Shown: positions 52,301-61,114 of the stretch, piece after piece
Numbering within the stretch: position 1 is the first letter of the stretch
How the letters are laid out: every line of letters starts with the position of its first letter
DNA from: JBDGYW01 sp964518955
GTDB lineage: Bacteria > Gemmatimonadota > Gemmatimonadetes > Gemmatimonadales > GWC2-71-9
NCBI GenBank assembly: GCA_964518955.1
Contig: CAZFHS010000027.1
Location: 20,377-84,376, forward strand
Length of the DNA: 64,000 bases
Direction of reading: 5' to 3'
Notes under the pieces: generated by a model
Database searches by the model: none
Seen by the model: the letters and a program-made list of their open reading frames with translations, nothing else
What the model was told of the DNA's origin: nothing
Translations under genes and position numbers: made by a program

Positions 52301-55300
52301 TGCAAATTCATAGCCTACCAGGTACAAGTCGCCAGGAGAGGTTCCCCAGAGGTCATGCAGGAGATTTGTCTGCGGGGAGGGGTGATCCGTCCAAGTGGAA
52401 CCATCAAAGTGTCGGACGCCGGTCCCCAAAACGAACACTTCGCTCGGAGAGTAAGCCCACCCCCCTGAGAAATAGTCGTCATAAACTGTCCCACTATCCA
52501 CAATGTTCCAAACAGTCACCGGAGACACTGCTGGATCCGATACAGTGAGCAGTGCGTACCCAATTACGCCACCGGCAGATGCCTCGATCGTCACCTGGCC
52601 GGCAGCCGCAGCCGTGGCCAGGCCGCTCGTGGGATTGATCGTCGCAACGGTCGGGTTGAGGCTGGTCCAGATCACAGTCGGCGAGGGAATTACGCTACCA
52701 CTGCTGTCTCGTACTTCGGCCGTGAATTGGTGTGTGCTTCCTTCACCAGATACCGAAACGCCCCCTGGACTAACCGTGATGGATGCAGGCTGCTGCACCA
52801 CGTTGACAGTAGCAGCGCCTGACGCTCCTCCCGCAGCCTCGGCAGAAATCGTTGCAGAGCCGGGCCCAGTTGCCGTGACCAAGCCGCTGGCGTTGACCGT
52901 CGCGACCAGCTCGTCGTCGCTCGACCATGTGTACATCTGACCGGCGATCGTATTGCCGAATTCGTCCTGTGCCTCGGCCACGAGCTGCTGTGTCTGCCCT
53001 ACCGAGGAGAAGGTTACCGGATCAGGAGTGACAACGATGGTCGCGCGGAACCCGCGGTATATGGTTCCGCTTTCACCGACAGCCCATACAGAGCCCGTGG
53101 ATATGCCGCCCACTCCTAGTAGTGTTCTGACCGGATCGTCGACAACAGTTTCCCAGGTAGCCCCGTCAAAGTGATGAACGTGGCCTTCGCTTATCCATTC
53201 CGACGCGATGTACATGTCCGTTGAAGTATTGCCCCAGACTCCCTCATAGTCGTATAACCCAAGTCCGCCCGGATCTACTGGAGTCCAAGTGCTGCCGTCC
53301 CAATGGAACGCAGCTTCGTCGTCGCCTACGATGAACACGTCGTTTGGGGCTGTACCCCATATCTCCCTCAGCCTCAAATCGGTGGGACTGGTGACCGCAT
53401 TCCACGAGTTGCCGTCATAGCGGTAGATCATGCCATTCGCACCCACAACCCACACGTCATCAGAAGACGTACCCCAGATACCATAGGTCGTAGTCGGGAG
53501 AGTTGCCTGCCGAGTCCAATCGGACCCGTCATAATGATAAATGCCGGTATCCCAAACAGCGAAGAAGTCCTCAGGTGAACTGCCCCACATGGCGAAGATG
53601 TAACTCGACGTTCCGAAGCGGGGCAGAGTGTCCCAAACAGCGCCGTCGTAGTGGATCAAAGTGGCGTAGGTGCCCGATGCGTAGATGTTGTCCGCGGAAA
53701 TTGCGAAAACTTCATATAACGTGTTCGTCGTTGGTGTCGGCACGGCATTCCAACTCGTTCCGTCAAAATGCAAGGCAGTGCCACCACCGCCGACCGCCCA
53801 CACATCCGCTGGACCAATAACACTTACTGCGTGCAGGCCATTGGTCGTTCCGCTGGTTGACAGAGCCCACATGTTGATCGGTGCTGCTGCTTCTGCTGCC
53901 ACGGTGAGCAACGCATAGCCTGTTATTCCGTCTGCTGTGGCAGCAATCGTTACCTGCCCACTCGCTACGGCGGTCACCACTCCGGTGGATGAGTCGACCG
54001 TGGCGATGAAGGGGTTGAGGCTCTGCCAGGAAGACGTGGCTGATGGAATTGGATCACCAAGTTCGTCCTGGACCTCGGCGGTGAACTGTTGTGTTGTACC
54101 GACACCAGAGATCGATGCGCCTATAGGCGTCACAGTCACCGACGCCGGCTGCTGTATCACGTTTACTGTGGCAGTAGCGGCAAGCCCTCCAGTTGCTGTA
54201 GCACTGATGTTCGCGGAACCGAAGCTGATAGCGCTCACCAAACCATCCCAGTCGACCGTCGCCACAGACGGGTTGTCCGAGGACCACGTGAAATTCGCGC
54301 CGCTTATTGGATTGGAAGTTGCGTCCGTGGCCTCGGCCACGAACCGCGATGTATCACCGATGGCGGTGAGTGCGAGCGTGTTCGGCGTAACAGTTACAGT
54401 TGCCCCCCGAACCCCACGGAGGATCGTGCCACCATCACCCACGACATAGACATCTCCACCCCACGTACCCCATAAGTCACTCAGCCCCGTCCCCACACCT
54501 CCCATCATAGTCCAGTCCGTGCCATCATAATGGGTAACGTCCGACCCACGCACGGCGTAAAAGTCAGTGGCCGACGTCCCCCAAATACTTGATCCTCCTC
54601 CCACATCGACCAACGCGTTCCAGGCCACGCCATTGTAATGGAAAGTCGTGTCAGATCTACTAATCAGGTAAACGTCTGTCGGCGACATTCCCCAAAGGCC
54701 TGCATTATCCGAGCCCAGGACCATCCCGCTCCATGCGGTCCCGTCGTAATGGAGGACTATCCCCTCCGGCGGATCGTATGTACCTCCCACGGTATATACG
54801 TCGGTCGTTGATGTACCCCATACGTCTTCGAGGTGGGATGAGGTCCCGCTAGCCATCGAAGTCCAGTTCGTGCCATCGTAGTGGAAAATCGCTCCTTGAC
54901 CGCTTACGACGTAGACTTCGGTTGGCGAAGCACCCCACACGCCCCCGAGAGGAACGCCAACTATACTCTGCACCTCACTCCATGTCGTGCCGTCATAGTG
55001 TCGGAACAGTTCTCCGGGATATGCATTGCCGACCGCGTAGATGTCGCTCGAGGAAGTGCCCCAAACGCCTTCGAACACGGTGCCAGTCTCACTCGCCATC
55101 GTACTCCAAACCGTGCCGTCATAGCGGAGTATCGTGCCACCAGCACCCACCGCGAACACATCGGTGGACGACGTACCCCACACAGCGCGCAAATTCTCGG
55201 TCGTCCCCGAGTTCATGCTGGCCAACAGATTGACCGGCGTCGCACCTGGAACCGACACTGTCAGCAACGCATAGCCGACCACGCCATCGGCTGTTGCGGC

Positions 55301-55309
55301 GATCGTCAC
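49352..55309 (-). pseudogene. C-terminal part of split giant propeller lipoprotein
   Basis: This 1985-codon reading frame continues the upstream part in the same frame after a TAG codon. It has no ribosome site and no signal peptide at its start and begins in the middle of an Ig-like strand, so it is probably translated only by readthrough. It holds propellers 2 to 5, each with seven blades of the type VWGTSSTDVFAVG plus GTILHYDGTxW, separated by paired BIG2-like domains (ISGVGTTQQF, ATVTVTP). The last 300 residues are different Ig-like or cadherin-like folds (SNPSVLLLSPDG, FVIRVGIPNSGNTALE) without a recognised sorting signal. With the upstream part the protein would have 3360 residues. Confidence 0.8.
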
Positions 55310-56860
55310 CTAACCGCTCTCAACCGCAGTCGCCTCACCAGTAGACGGATCAATCGCGGCGATGCTTGGGTTGAGGCTAGTCCAAGTCACGGGATGTGAC
55401 GGAATGGTATCACCAAGCTCGTCGAGCACTGCGGCAGTGAACGTATACGTCGCGTCGACGCCGCTGATCGAGGCACCAGCGGGGGTCACCACGACAGACG
55501 ACGGTTGTTGGATCACATTGATCGTGGCAGTTGCCGAGGCTCCACCTGGAGCTTCGGCCGTGATCGTGGCTGTACCAAACCCGCTAGCGGTGACAAGGCC
55601 TGTTGCGTCGACCGTTGCAATCGCCGTGTTGTCGCTGGACCATGCATATGCTACACCAGCTATCGAATCACTACCGGCATCAAGCGCCGTGGCCGAGAGT
55701 TGGATTGTCTCACTGATTGCGGTGAGATCGGTGGATGCTGGAGTAACCGTTACGCTGGCACCCCGAACGCCACGGAGGATTAGGCCCATATTATCCACAG
55801 CAAAGACGTCCGACAACAACGTACCCCACACCGCATACAGAATATTGCCGGTCCCGCTCGACATGCTACTCCAACTAGCTCCGTTGTAGCGAAGGACTGC
55901 ACCGTTGTAGCCGACTGCATATATGTCACTGGGCGACGTACCCCAAACATGCTGGAGATTATCGTAGGGTGGGACACCGGCCATTGCGCTCCAATTCACG
56001 CCATCGTAATGAAGGATTTCGCCAGCTTCTCCCACTACATATATGTCGGTGGGTGATGAACCCCACACGCGCCAGAGATGCATATCTGTCCCGCTCGCTA
56101 CGGCGGTCCAGCTTGTGCCGTTGAAATGCAGGATCGTACCGCTAATGCCCACCGCGTATACGTCCGTCGCGGACGTGCCCCAGACACCACTGAGGTTGCC
56201 AAATGTCCCACTCGCCATGGCACTCCACACGGTTCCGTCGTAGTGGAGGATTGTGCCGGCATCTCCTACAGCGAAAACGTCGGAGGGCGATGCACCCCAC
56301 ACACCCCGAAGGCCAGTGCCAGTACCGCTTTGCATGCCATTCCAGGTGGTCCCATCGTAGTGGCGTATCGCGCCGTTCCAGCCCACCGCAAAGATGTCCG
56401 TGCCCGAGGTACCCCACACATTGATGAGGCCATTCGATGTGCCGGAAAGCATCGTGTTCCATGTGGTGCCGTCGTAGTGCACGATGCTCGAGGGAGTACC
56501 CACCACATACACATCGGAAGCCGTCGCGCCCCAGACCCCATACCAATACTCGGCGCCCTCGGTGGTGATCGTGCTCCAAAGGTTGACCGGCGCCGCTCCT
56601 GATACAGTCACAGTGAGCAACCCGTACCCCACCACCCCATCGGCCTCCGCCCGAATCGTCACCTGCCCGCTGGTTACCGCCGCCGTCTCGCCAGTCGACG
56701 AGTCAATCGACGCGACATTGGGATTGAGACTCGCCCACGTAATCGACGCAGACGACAACACACCACCGCCAGCGTCTCTAGCCTCGGCCGCAAACGTGTA
56801 CGTCGTGCCTACGCCTGAAATCGACGCGCCGCCTGGAGTGACGACTACCGAATGCACCAG
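50040..56860 (-). repeat. Five tandem 1.35-1.40 kb superrepeats (Ig pair plus seven-bladed propeller)
   Basis: Equivalent points in the Ig domain fall near 56,832, 55,484, 54,125, 52,767 and 51,372, giving spacings of 1348, 1359, 1358 and 1395 bases. Each unit encodes a BIG2-like domain, a linker (GYALLTV), seven propeller blades and another Ig-like domain. I counted seven blades in every unit, 35 in total. The units differ at many codons, so this is an old duplication. Confidence 0.85.
55310..55312 (-). other. In-frame TAG in the giant lipoprotein gene
   Basis: The context is GAG AGC GGT TAG GTG ACG (ESG*VT). At the matching place the other four superrepeats have CAG (Gln), so one C-to-T change explains the stop. 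The neighbouring Gly codon differs only silently. Confidence 0.9.
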
Positions 56861-59434
56861 ACTCAAGAGCGTGACTGAGGCAGTGTCGGTCATCGTCACA
56901 CCATTCAATGTGCCGGTGACTGTCGCCGTACCAGCACTGGTTCCGGCCGTTAGCGTGGCCGAGTATGTGCCGTCGTCATTGTCCGTGACTGTACCGAGTA
57001 TGCCTCGCGTGGTGAACAGCTCGACCTGGTCACCGCCCGAAGTCAGATTGTCGCCGTTCGAGTACTTGAGCTGCACCGTGATAGTAGAAGTACTCGTTCC
57101 GTCAGCCGGCACGCTGTCGGGTGACGGCGTTATAGTGGAGGTCGTCGGGTCAGGCAGCGGCTCGGTCGTGAACGCGACCGTGGCGTTATCGGTCATAGCC
57201 ACGGTGTTGAGCGTGCCGGTGATCGTCGCGGTCTCAGCCGATGTCGATGACGTAAGCGTGGCTGTGTAAGTACCATCGGCGTTGTCGGTGACCACACTCA
57301 ACGTACCTGCCGTTGTTGCGAGCACGACGGCATCCCCACCCACAATGAGGTTGTCGCCGCCTGCATCCTTGATCTGCACGGTGATCGTAGAGGTGCTGGA
57401 ACCGTCTGCGGAAATTGACGTCGGTGCAGCCGATATCGTCGAGGTCGCCGGATCTGCGACGACAGACGTGAACGTGACCGTCGCGGTGTCGGTCATCGGA
57501 ACGCCGTTCAGCGTTCCCGTGATAGTCGCGGTGGCACCCATGCTCGCAGCCGCCAACGTCGCAGTGTACGTGCCGTCACCGTTGTCGGTCACCGCACCAA
57601 GCGTTCCGGCTGTTGTTGCCAACTCCACCAGGTCGCCGCCAGTCGTCAGATCTGTACCGTTCGTGAACTTGAGTTGGACAATGATCGTCGAGGTGGACGA
57701 ACCGTCGGCAGAAACGGTCGTTGGTGACGCCGAGATTGTTGAGACCGCCGGATCCGGCAACGGAGCGGTCGAGAAGATGACGCTGGCATCATCAGAGATC
57801 GACACAGTATTCACGGTGCCGGTAACCGTGGCTGTCTCTGCCGTGTTGGACGCCGTAAGCGTCGCCGTGTAAGTGCCGTCGCCGTTGTCGGTGACTGCAC
57901 CCAATGTGCCTGCGGTCGCCCCTAGCGTAACGGTGTCGCCACCAACTAACAGATTGCTGCTGTTGGAATCCTTGAGTTGCACCATGATGGTCGACGTACT
58001 CGTCCCGTCCGCTGGGATACTCGTCGGGGATGCCGAAATCGTGGACGTCGTGGCATCAGGCGGAACAGCCGTGATGTCCACCGTCGCATTGTCGGTCATT
58101 GCCACCGAATTCAGGGTACCCGTGATCGTCGCTGTGCCGGCAGTTGAACCTGCGGTTAGCGTCGCCGTGTAGGTCCCGTCGCCGTTGTCGGTAACGCCGC
58201 TGAGCGTGCCTGCAGTTGTCGCCAGCACGACCGCGTCGCCGCCTTCGGTCAGGTTGGTACCGCCAGCGTCCTTGATCTGCACCGTGATCGTGCTTGTGGT
58301 CGAACCATCCGCAGGAACGCTGGTCGGGGATGCAGATATCGTAGATGTTGTGGGATCTGCCGGCGATGACTCAACGAGGATTACGAGCTCGTAATGTCCG
58401 GCCTCACCGACAGCTTGCGGCATCGTTGCCGTCGCCATCAGGCCAGTGCTATCGCTCGGCGCGGCGACCGGCGTCGCCGCCTGGCCGGTTACTCGAAGGT
58501 AGTGTGTACCACTCGCACCGATTACGACCGACGTCAGTGACACCTCACCAGCCGAGTTGTCTTCAGCCACTGAGCTTCCGGCAGGATTGTGATAAAGGGT
58601 CAGGACCGGATCCAACGTGGATGCGCTGGAGAGCGAGGACGTATTGACTTGCGCTGTCAGCCGGTCGCCCTGCGACAAGTCGAGCGCGAACCAATCCACG
58701 TCGCCGATCGGAAGGATGTTGAGGCCGTCGTGCGTACCGTTGGCTCCACCGCCAGCGCCGAGATCCATCGAGGCAGCAGCGGTGTTACCGCTGGTGTCCG
58801 CCTGAATCTCAATGGACCTTGGATCGCCCGGCGCACCCGACGTCACCCATTGATTGTTGGCGCGTACGCGCACGTTGTACGTGCCGGGGTCGTCGACTGA
58901 GATTCGCGCGCTCGTTCCCGTCGCGGCAAAGGTGTTGGCATACGTAGTGCCGGTACCCCACTCAACCACGTACCCAGTTGCACCGGCTACGCCACTGAAC
59001 GAGACATCGAACTGCACATCAGTGGTCGGTGAGGTGAGTACGTTTGGCTGCGTCGTGAATAGGCCGTAGTTGCTGATGGTGACACGCGAAACATTGCCCG
59101 CCGTAACAGAGACACCAGCTCGGTTTCCGAAGTACTCTACTTCACCGCCAGTCAGTCCCTCTACGATAACGTCATAACTACCCGGTTCGAGATTGTCGAA
59201 GATGACGCTGTCGCCCGACTGACCCGATCGTTGCGACCCGCGCGCGCCGTCCTGCCAGAGGCTAGCGCGTACCTGGTCGACCATGTTGGCGTGGGCCTCA
59301 CGCAGATCAGGATCCATTGTCACACTGACCGCAATCGATCCTGTAGTAACCGGTCCCAGCGTCTTGTCTTCGGCACAGGCCAGCATGATGGCGGTGAAGG
59401 CAACGGCCCCGAGTGCGAACAATCGCGTGGTCAT
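55310..59434 (-). CDS. Giant surface lipoprotein, N-terminal part (ends at TAG)
   Basis: The 1374-residue product starts three bases after the pseudoprotease stop. It has a lipoprotein signal (AIMLACAED), a beta-rich region, a fibronectin-like domain (VSFSGVAGATGYVVEWGTGT), a pre-peptidase C-terminal type domain (IGDVDWFALDLSQGDRLTA), five invasin/BIG1-like domains of about 100 residues (STISASPTSVPADGS; GVTDNGDGTYTATLTAG), one BIG2-like domain, the first seven-bladed propeller, and most of two further Ig domains. The stop lies where the next superrepeat begins. If the stop is real, a shorter exposed lipoprotein with one propeller is made. The domain plan suggests a surface binding or adhesion protein; a ligand cannot be named. 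Confidence 0.85.
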   Translation of the reverse strand: MTTRLFALGAVAFTAIMLACAEDKTLGPVTTGSIAVSVTMDPDLREAHANMVDQVRASLWQDGARGSQRSGQSGDSVIFDNLEPGSYDVIVEGLTGGEVEYFGNRAGVSVTAGNVSRVTISNYGLFTTQPNVLTSPTTDVQFDVSFSGVAGATGYVVEWGTGTTYANTFAATGTSARISVDDPGTYNVRVRANNQWVTSGAPGDPRSIEIQADTSGNTAAASMDLGAGGGANGTHDGLNILPIGDVDWFALDLSQGDRLTAQVNTSSLSSASTLDPVLTLYHNPAGSSVAEDNSAGEVSLTSVVIGASGTHYLRVTGQAATPVAAPSDSTGLMATATMPQAVGEAGHYELVILVESSPADPTTSTISASPTSVPADGSTTSTITVQIKDAGGTNLTEGGDAVVLATTAGTLSGVTDNGDGTYTATLTAGSTAGTATITGTLNSVAMTDNATVDITAVPPDATTSTISASPTSIPADGTSTSTIMVQLKDSNSSNLLVGGDTVTLGATAGTLGAVTDNGDGTYTATLTASNTAETATVTGTVNTVSISDDASVIFSTAPLPDPAVSTISASPTTVSADGSSTSTIIVQLKFTNGTDLTTGGDLVELATTAGTLGAVTDNGDGTYTATLAAASMGATATITGTLNGVPMTDTATVTFTSVVADPATSTISAAPTSISADGSSTSTITVQIKDAGGDNLIVGGDAVVLATTAGTLSVVTDNADGTYTATLTSSTSAETATITGTLNTVAMTDNATVAFTTEPLPDPTTSTITPSPDSVPADGTSTSTITVQLKYSNGDNLTSGGDQVELFTTRGILGTVTDNDDGTYSATLTAGTSAGTATVTGTLNGVTMTDTASVTLLSLVHSVVVTPGGASISGVGTTYTFAAEARDAGGGVLSSASITWASLNPNVASIDSSTGETAAVTSGQVTIRAEADGVVGYGLLTVTVSGAAPVNLWSTITTEGAEYWYGVWGATASDVYVVGTPSSIVHYDGTTWNTMLSGTSNGLINVWGTSGTDIFAVGWNGAIRHYDGTTWNGMQSGTGTGLRGVWGASPSDVFAVGDAGTILHYDGTVWSAMASGTFGNLSGVWGTSATDVYAVGISGTILHFNGTSWTAVASGTDMHLWRVWGSSPTDIYVVGEAGEILHYDGVNWSAMAGVPPYDNLQHVWGTSPSDIYAVGYNGAVLRYNGASWSSMSSGTGNILYAVWGTLLSDVFAVDNMGLILRGVRGASVTVTPASTDLTAISETIQLSATALDAGSDSIAGVAYAWSSDNTAIATVDATGLVTASGFGTATITAEAPGGASATATINVIQQPSSVVVTPAGASISGVDATYTFTAAVLDELGDTIPSHPVTWTSLNPSIAAIDPSTGEATAVESG
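56880..58365 (-). repeat. Five tandem ~300-bp repeats encoding invasin-type Ig domains
   Basis: The segment for PADGSSTSTI recurs near 57,100, 57,402, 57,700, 58,008 and 58,308, a period of about 300 bases. The fourth to sixth strands (DNGDGTYTATL) are nearly constant between copies. Such arrays can expand or shrink by recombination. Confidence 0.8.
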
Positions 59435-59437
59435 TGT

Positions 59438-61114
59438 CTAGCGCCTTTGGGGAAGGATGACGACTACCGATCCTCGGTCCTCAACCACCGGCCCAGGGTC
59501 GTCGCCACCAAGTAGTAGCACCCCTGCCACCGCCGCCCCTGCCGCACCCAGCAAAGCAATCGGCCAGGGGAATCCGCCGCCGCCCGCAACTATCTGTGGT
59601 TCGAATACCTCCTTGAGCATACCGGGATCGATCGTGAATTCCGCCTGATGGACCGGCGCACCTTCTCCCTGCAACTCGAGTTGGTAGCGCCCAACTGGGC
59701 CAGTGAAGGTGAACGGCACCAGATCGGACGATGCAGTCTCGGGCCAATGCCAATCCTCGAGCGGGCTGACGCGCGCTCTTGCGTTCTCGAGTTCCGACTG
59801 GATCATCACAGATCCGTAGAGATGATTCTCCTCCGTCGCCACCGCACGTAGAGCCGTGAGTCGATTGTCGGCGACGTTGCGGCGCGCTTCGCCAAGGCTG
59901 ATCGTAACGTGGTCTGCAGGCACTGCCTCGAGAGCACCCATGGCCAGCCCGATTACGGCCCCGGCCTGATTGAAGATCGGCCCACCCTGTTCGCCGTGCT
60001 GCACCGAATCGGCCAGTTCCAACAACCCTACGGGACGGTTCGCCCAACGCCCAACTTGCAGGCGGTTCACACTCGCCGCACCGCACTGCGGATGTGCGGC
60101 TATCCAGCCGTACTGTTCGTCCGAGACGTTTGTGGTAAGCGACAGCGAATCGGTGTTCGCCACCGGCAGCTTCAGCAGTGCGACATTATTCCGCGTGTCC
60201 CACGCGGCCACACCGATCTCTCGCCCAATGCGAGTGCCGTCCGGCAAAGTGACTTCCAATTCCTCTGCTCCACGGATCGCCGAATACGTTGTCAAGAGAA
60301 GGCCGTTCCGCCCAACGAACACGCCCGTTCCACAAGTCGGATCGGTGCCGAAGCGGGTAGCGGTGAAACGTGCCAGTCTATCACGCACAGTCGCATCGAC
60401 ATCCTCTGGTAGCACGTCAGGTGCAACCGCTACTTCTTCGACGACGATTGAAACGAGATCGAATGCGAGCACCGACGTGACGCCCGGCAGGACTTCCCGC
60501 GTCACCTGTAAACTGTCGAATCCACTAGCCAAGGCATCGATCACGTAACTACCCGGTGGCAGCGAGATGGTTTGACCCGGCTGTAGTGTCCCGTGGCCTT
60601 CCACATTAACGCTCACACCCAGTGCTAGACCTTCCTGACCAATGCGCAGTATCCCGACGTTCTCGGGTACGCCGAATGCCGGCCATTCCCACGTGGTACG
60701 GGTCATCGAGTCTTCCGCGGCAGATGCCCCAACGAACCCGACCGCCGCGAAGTACGCGTTGCCAATGCTCTCCGGATCATCGAACTCAGCGCTGTCGATC
60801 TGCATCTCGCCGAAGTGCCGGACCGCCCAACGCATCCACAGGCTGGCGAGGTCTTCTTCTCCCTCGCTCAGCAGCGTCTGCGCCAAAAACTGCACACCAC
60901 GCATCAGCTGGTTGTCCGGCGGAGCGATACTCGGATCGACCGCCGCCATCAGATACGCAATCGCGCTGTCGGATTGGAAATCGAGGTATTGATCGATCCC
61001 GCGATTAACGAGGGTTTCGCGTTCTTCCTGAGCACGCATCGCTCCAGGAGTCATGAGTAGAGCCGCCACTGTAGAGACCACGGCGGCCGCGCGCCTGCTG
61101 ATCTTTGTAGTCAT
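59438..61114 (-). CDS. Secreted trypsin-like pseudoprotease with helical N-domain and C-terminal membrane anchor
   Basis: A 558-residue protein with a signal peptide (cleavage near AMRAQEE). Residues about 35-115 are helical, TPR-like. Around 160-225 a PEGA-like beta stretch is seen (ISLPPGSYVIDALASGFDSL). Residues about 255-435 match an HtrA/trypsin fold, but the triad is lost: TNNHVV-type His is Ser (LLTTYSAIRG), the Asp of SDIAL type is Asn (DTRNNVALLKL), and GNSGG is GEQGG. Near the end is a hydrophobic helix (ALLGAAGAAVAGVLLLGG). It overlaps the kinase stop by one base and lies just before the giant lipoprotein gene. A binding or scaffolding role fits better than proteolysis. Confidence 0.8.
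   Translation of the reverse strand: MTTKISRRAAAVVSTVAALLMTPGAMRAQEERETLVNRGIDQYLDFQSDSAIAYLMAAVDPSIAPPDNQLMRGVQFLAQTLLSEGEEDLASLWMRWAVRHFGEMQIDSAEFDDPESIGNAYFAAVGFVGASAAEDSMTRTTWEWPAFGVPENVGILRIGQEGLALGVSVNVEGHGTLQPGQTISLPPGSYVIDALASGFDSLQVTREVLPGVTSVLAFDLVSIVVEEVAVAPDVLPEDVDATVRDRLARFTATRFGTDPTCGTGVFVGRNGLLLTTYSAIRGAEELEVTLPDGTRIGREIGVAAWDTRNNVALLKLPVANTDSLSLTTNVSDEQYGWIAAHPQCGAASVNRLQVGRWANRPVGLLELADSVQHGEQGGPIFNQAGAVIGLAMGALEAVPADHVTISLGEARRNVADNRLTALRAVATEENHLYGSVMIQSELENARARVSPLEDWHWPETASSDLVPFTFTGPVGRYQLELQGEGAPVHQAEFTIDPGMLKEVFEPQIVAGGGGFPWPIALLGAAGAAVAGVLLLGGDDPGPVVEDRGSVVVILPQRR

Noticed and set aside
50040..58365. CRISPR-like or satellite array
   Set aside because: Repeats of 300 bp and 1.35 kb are coding and in frame, with divergent copies; no short direct repeats with unique spacers.
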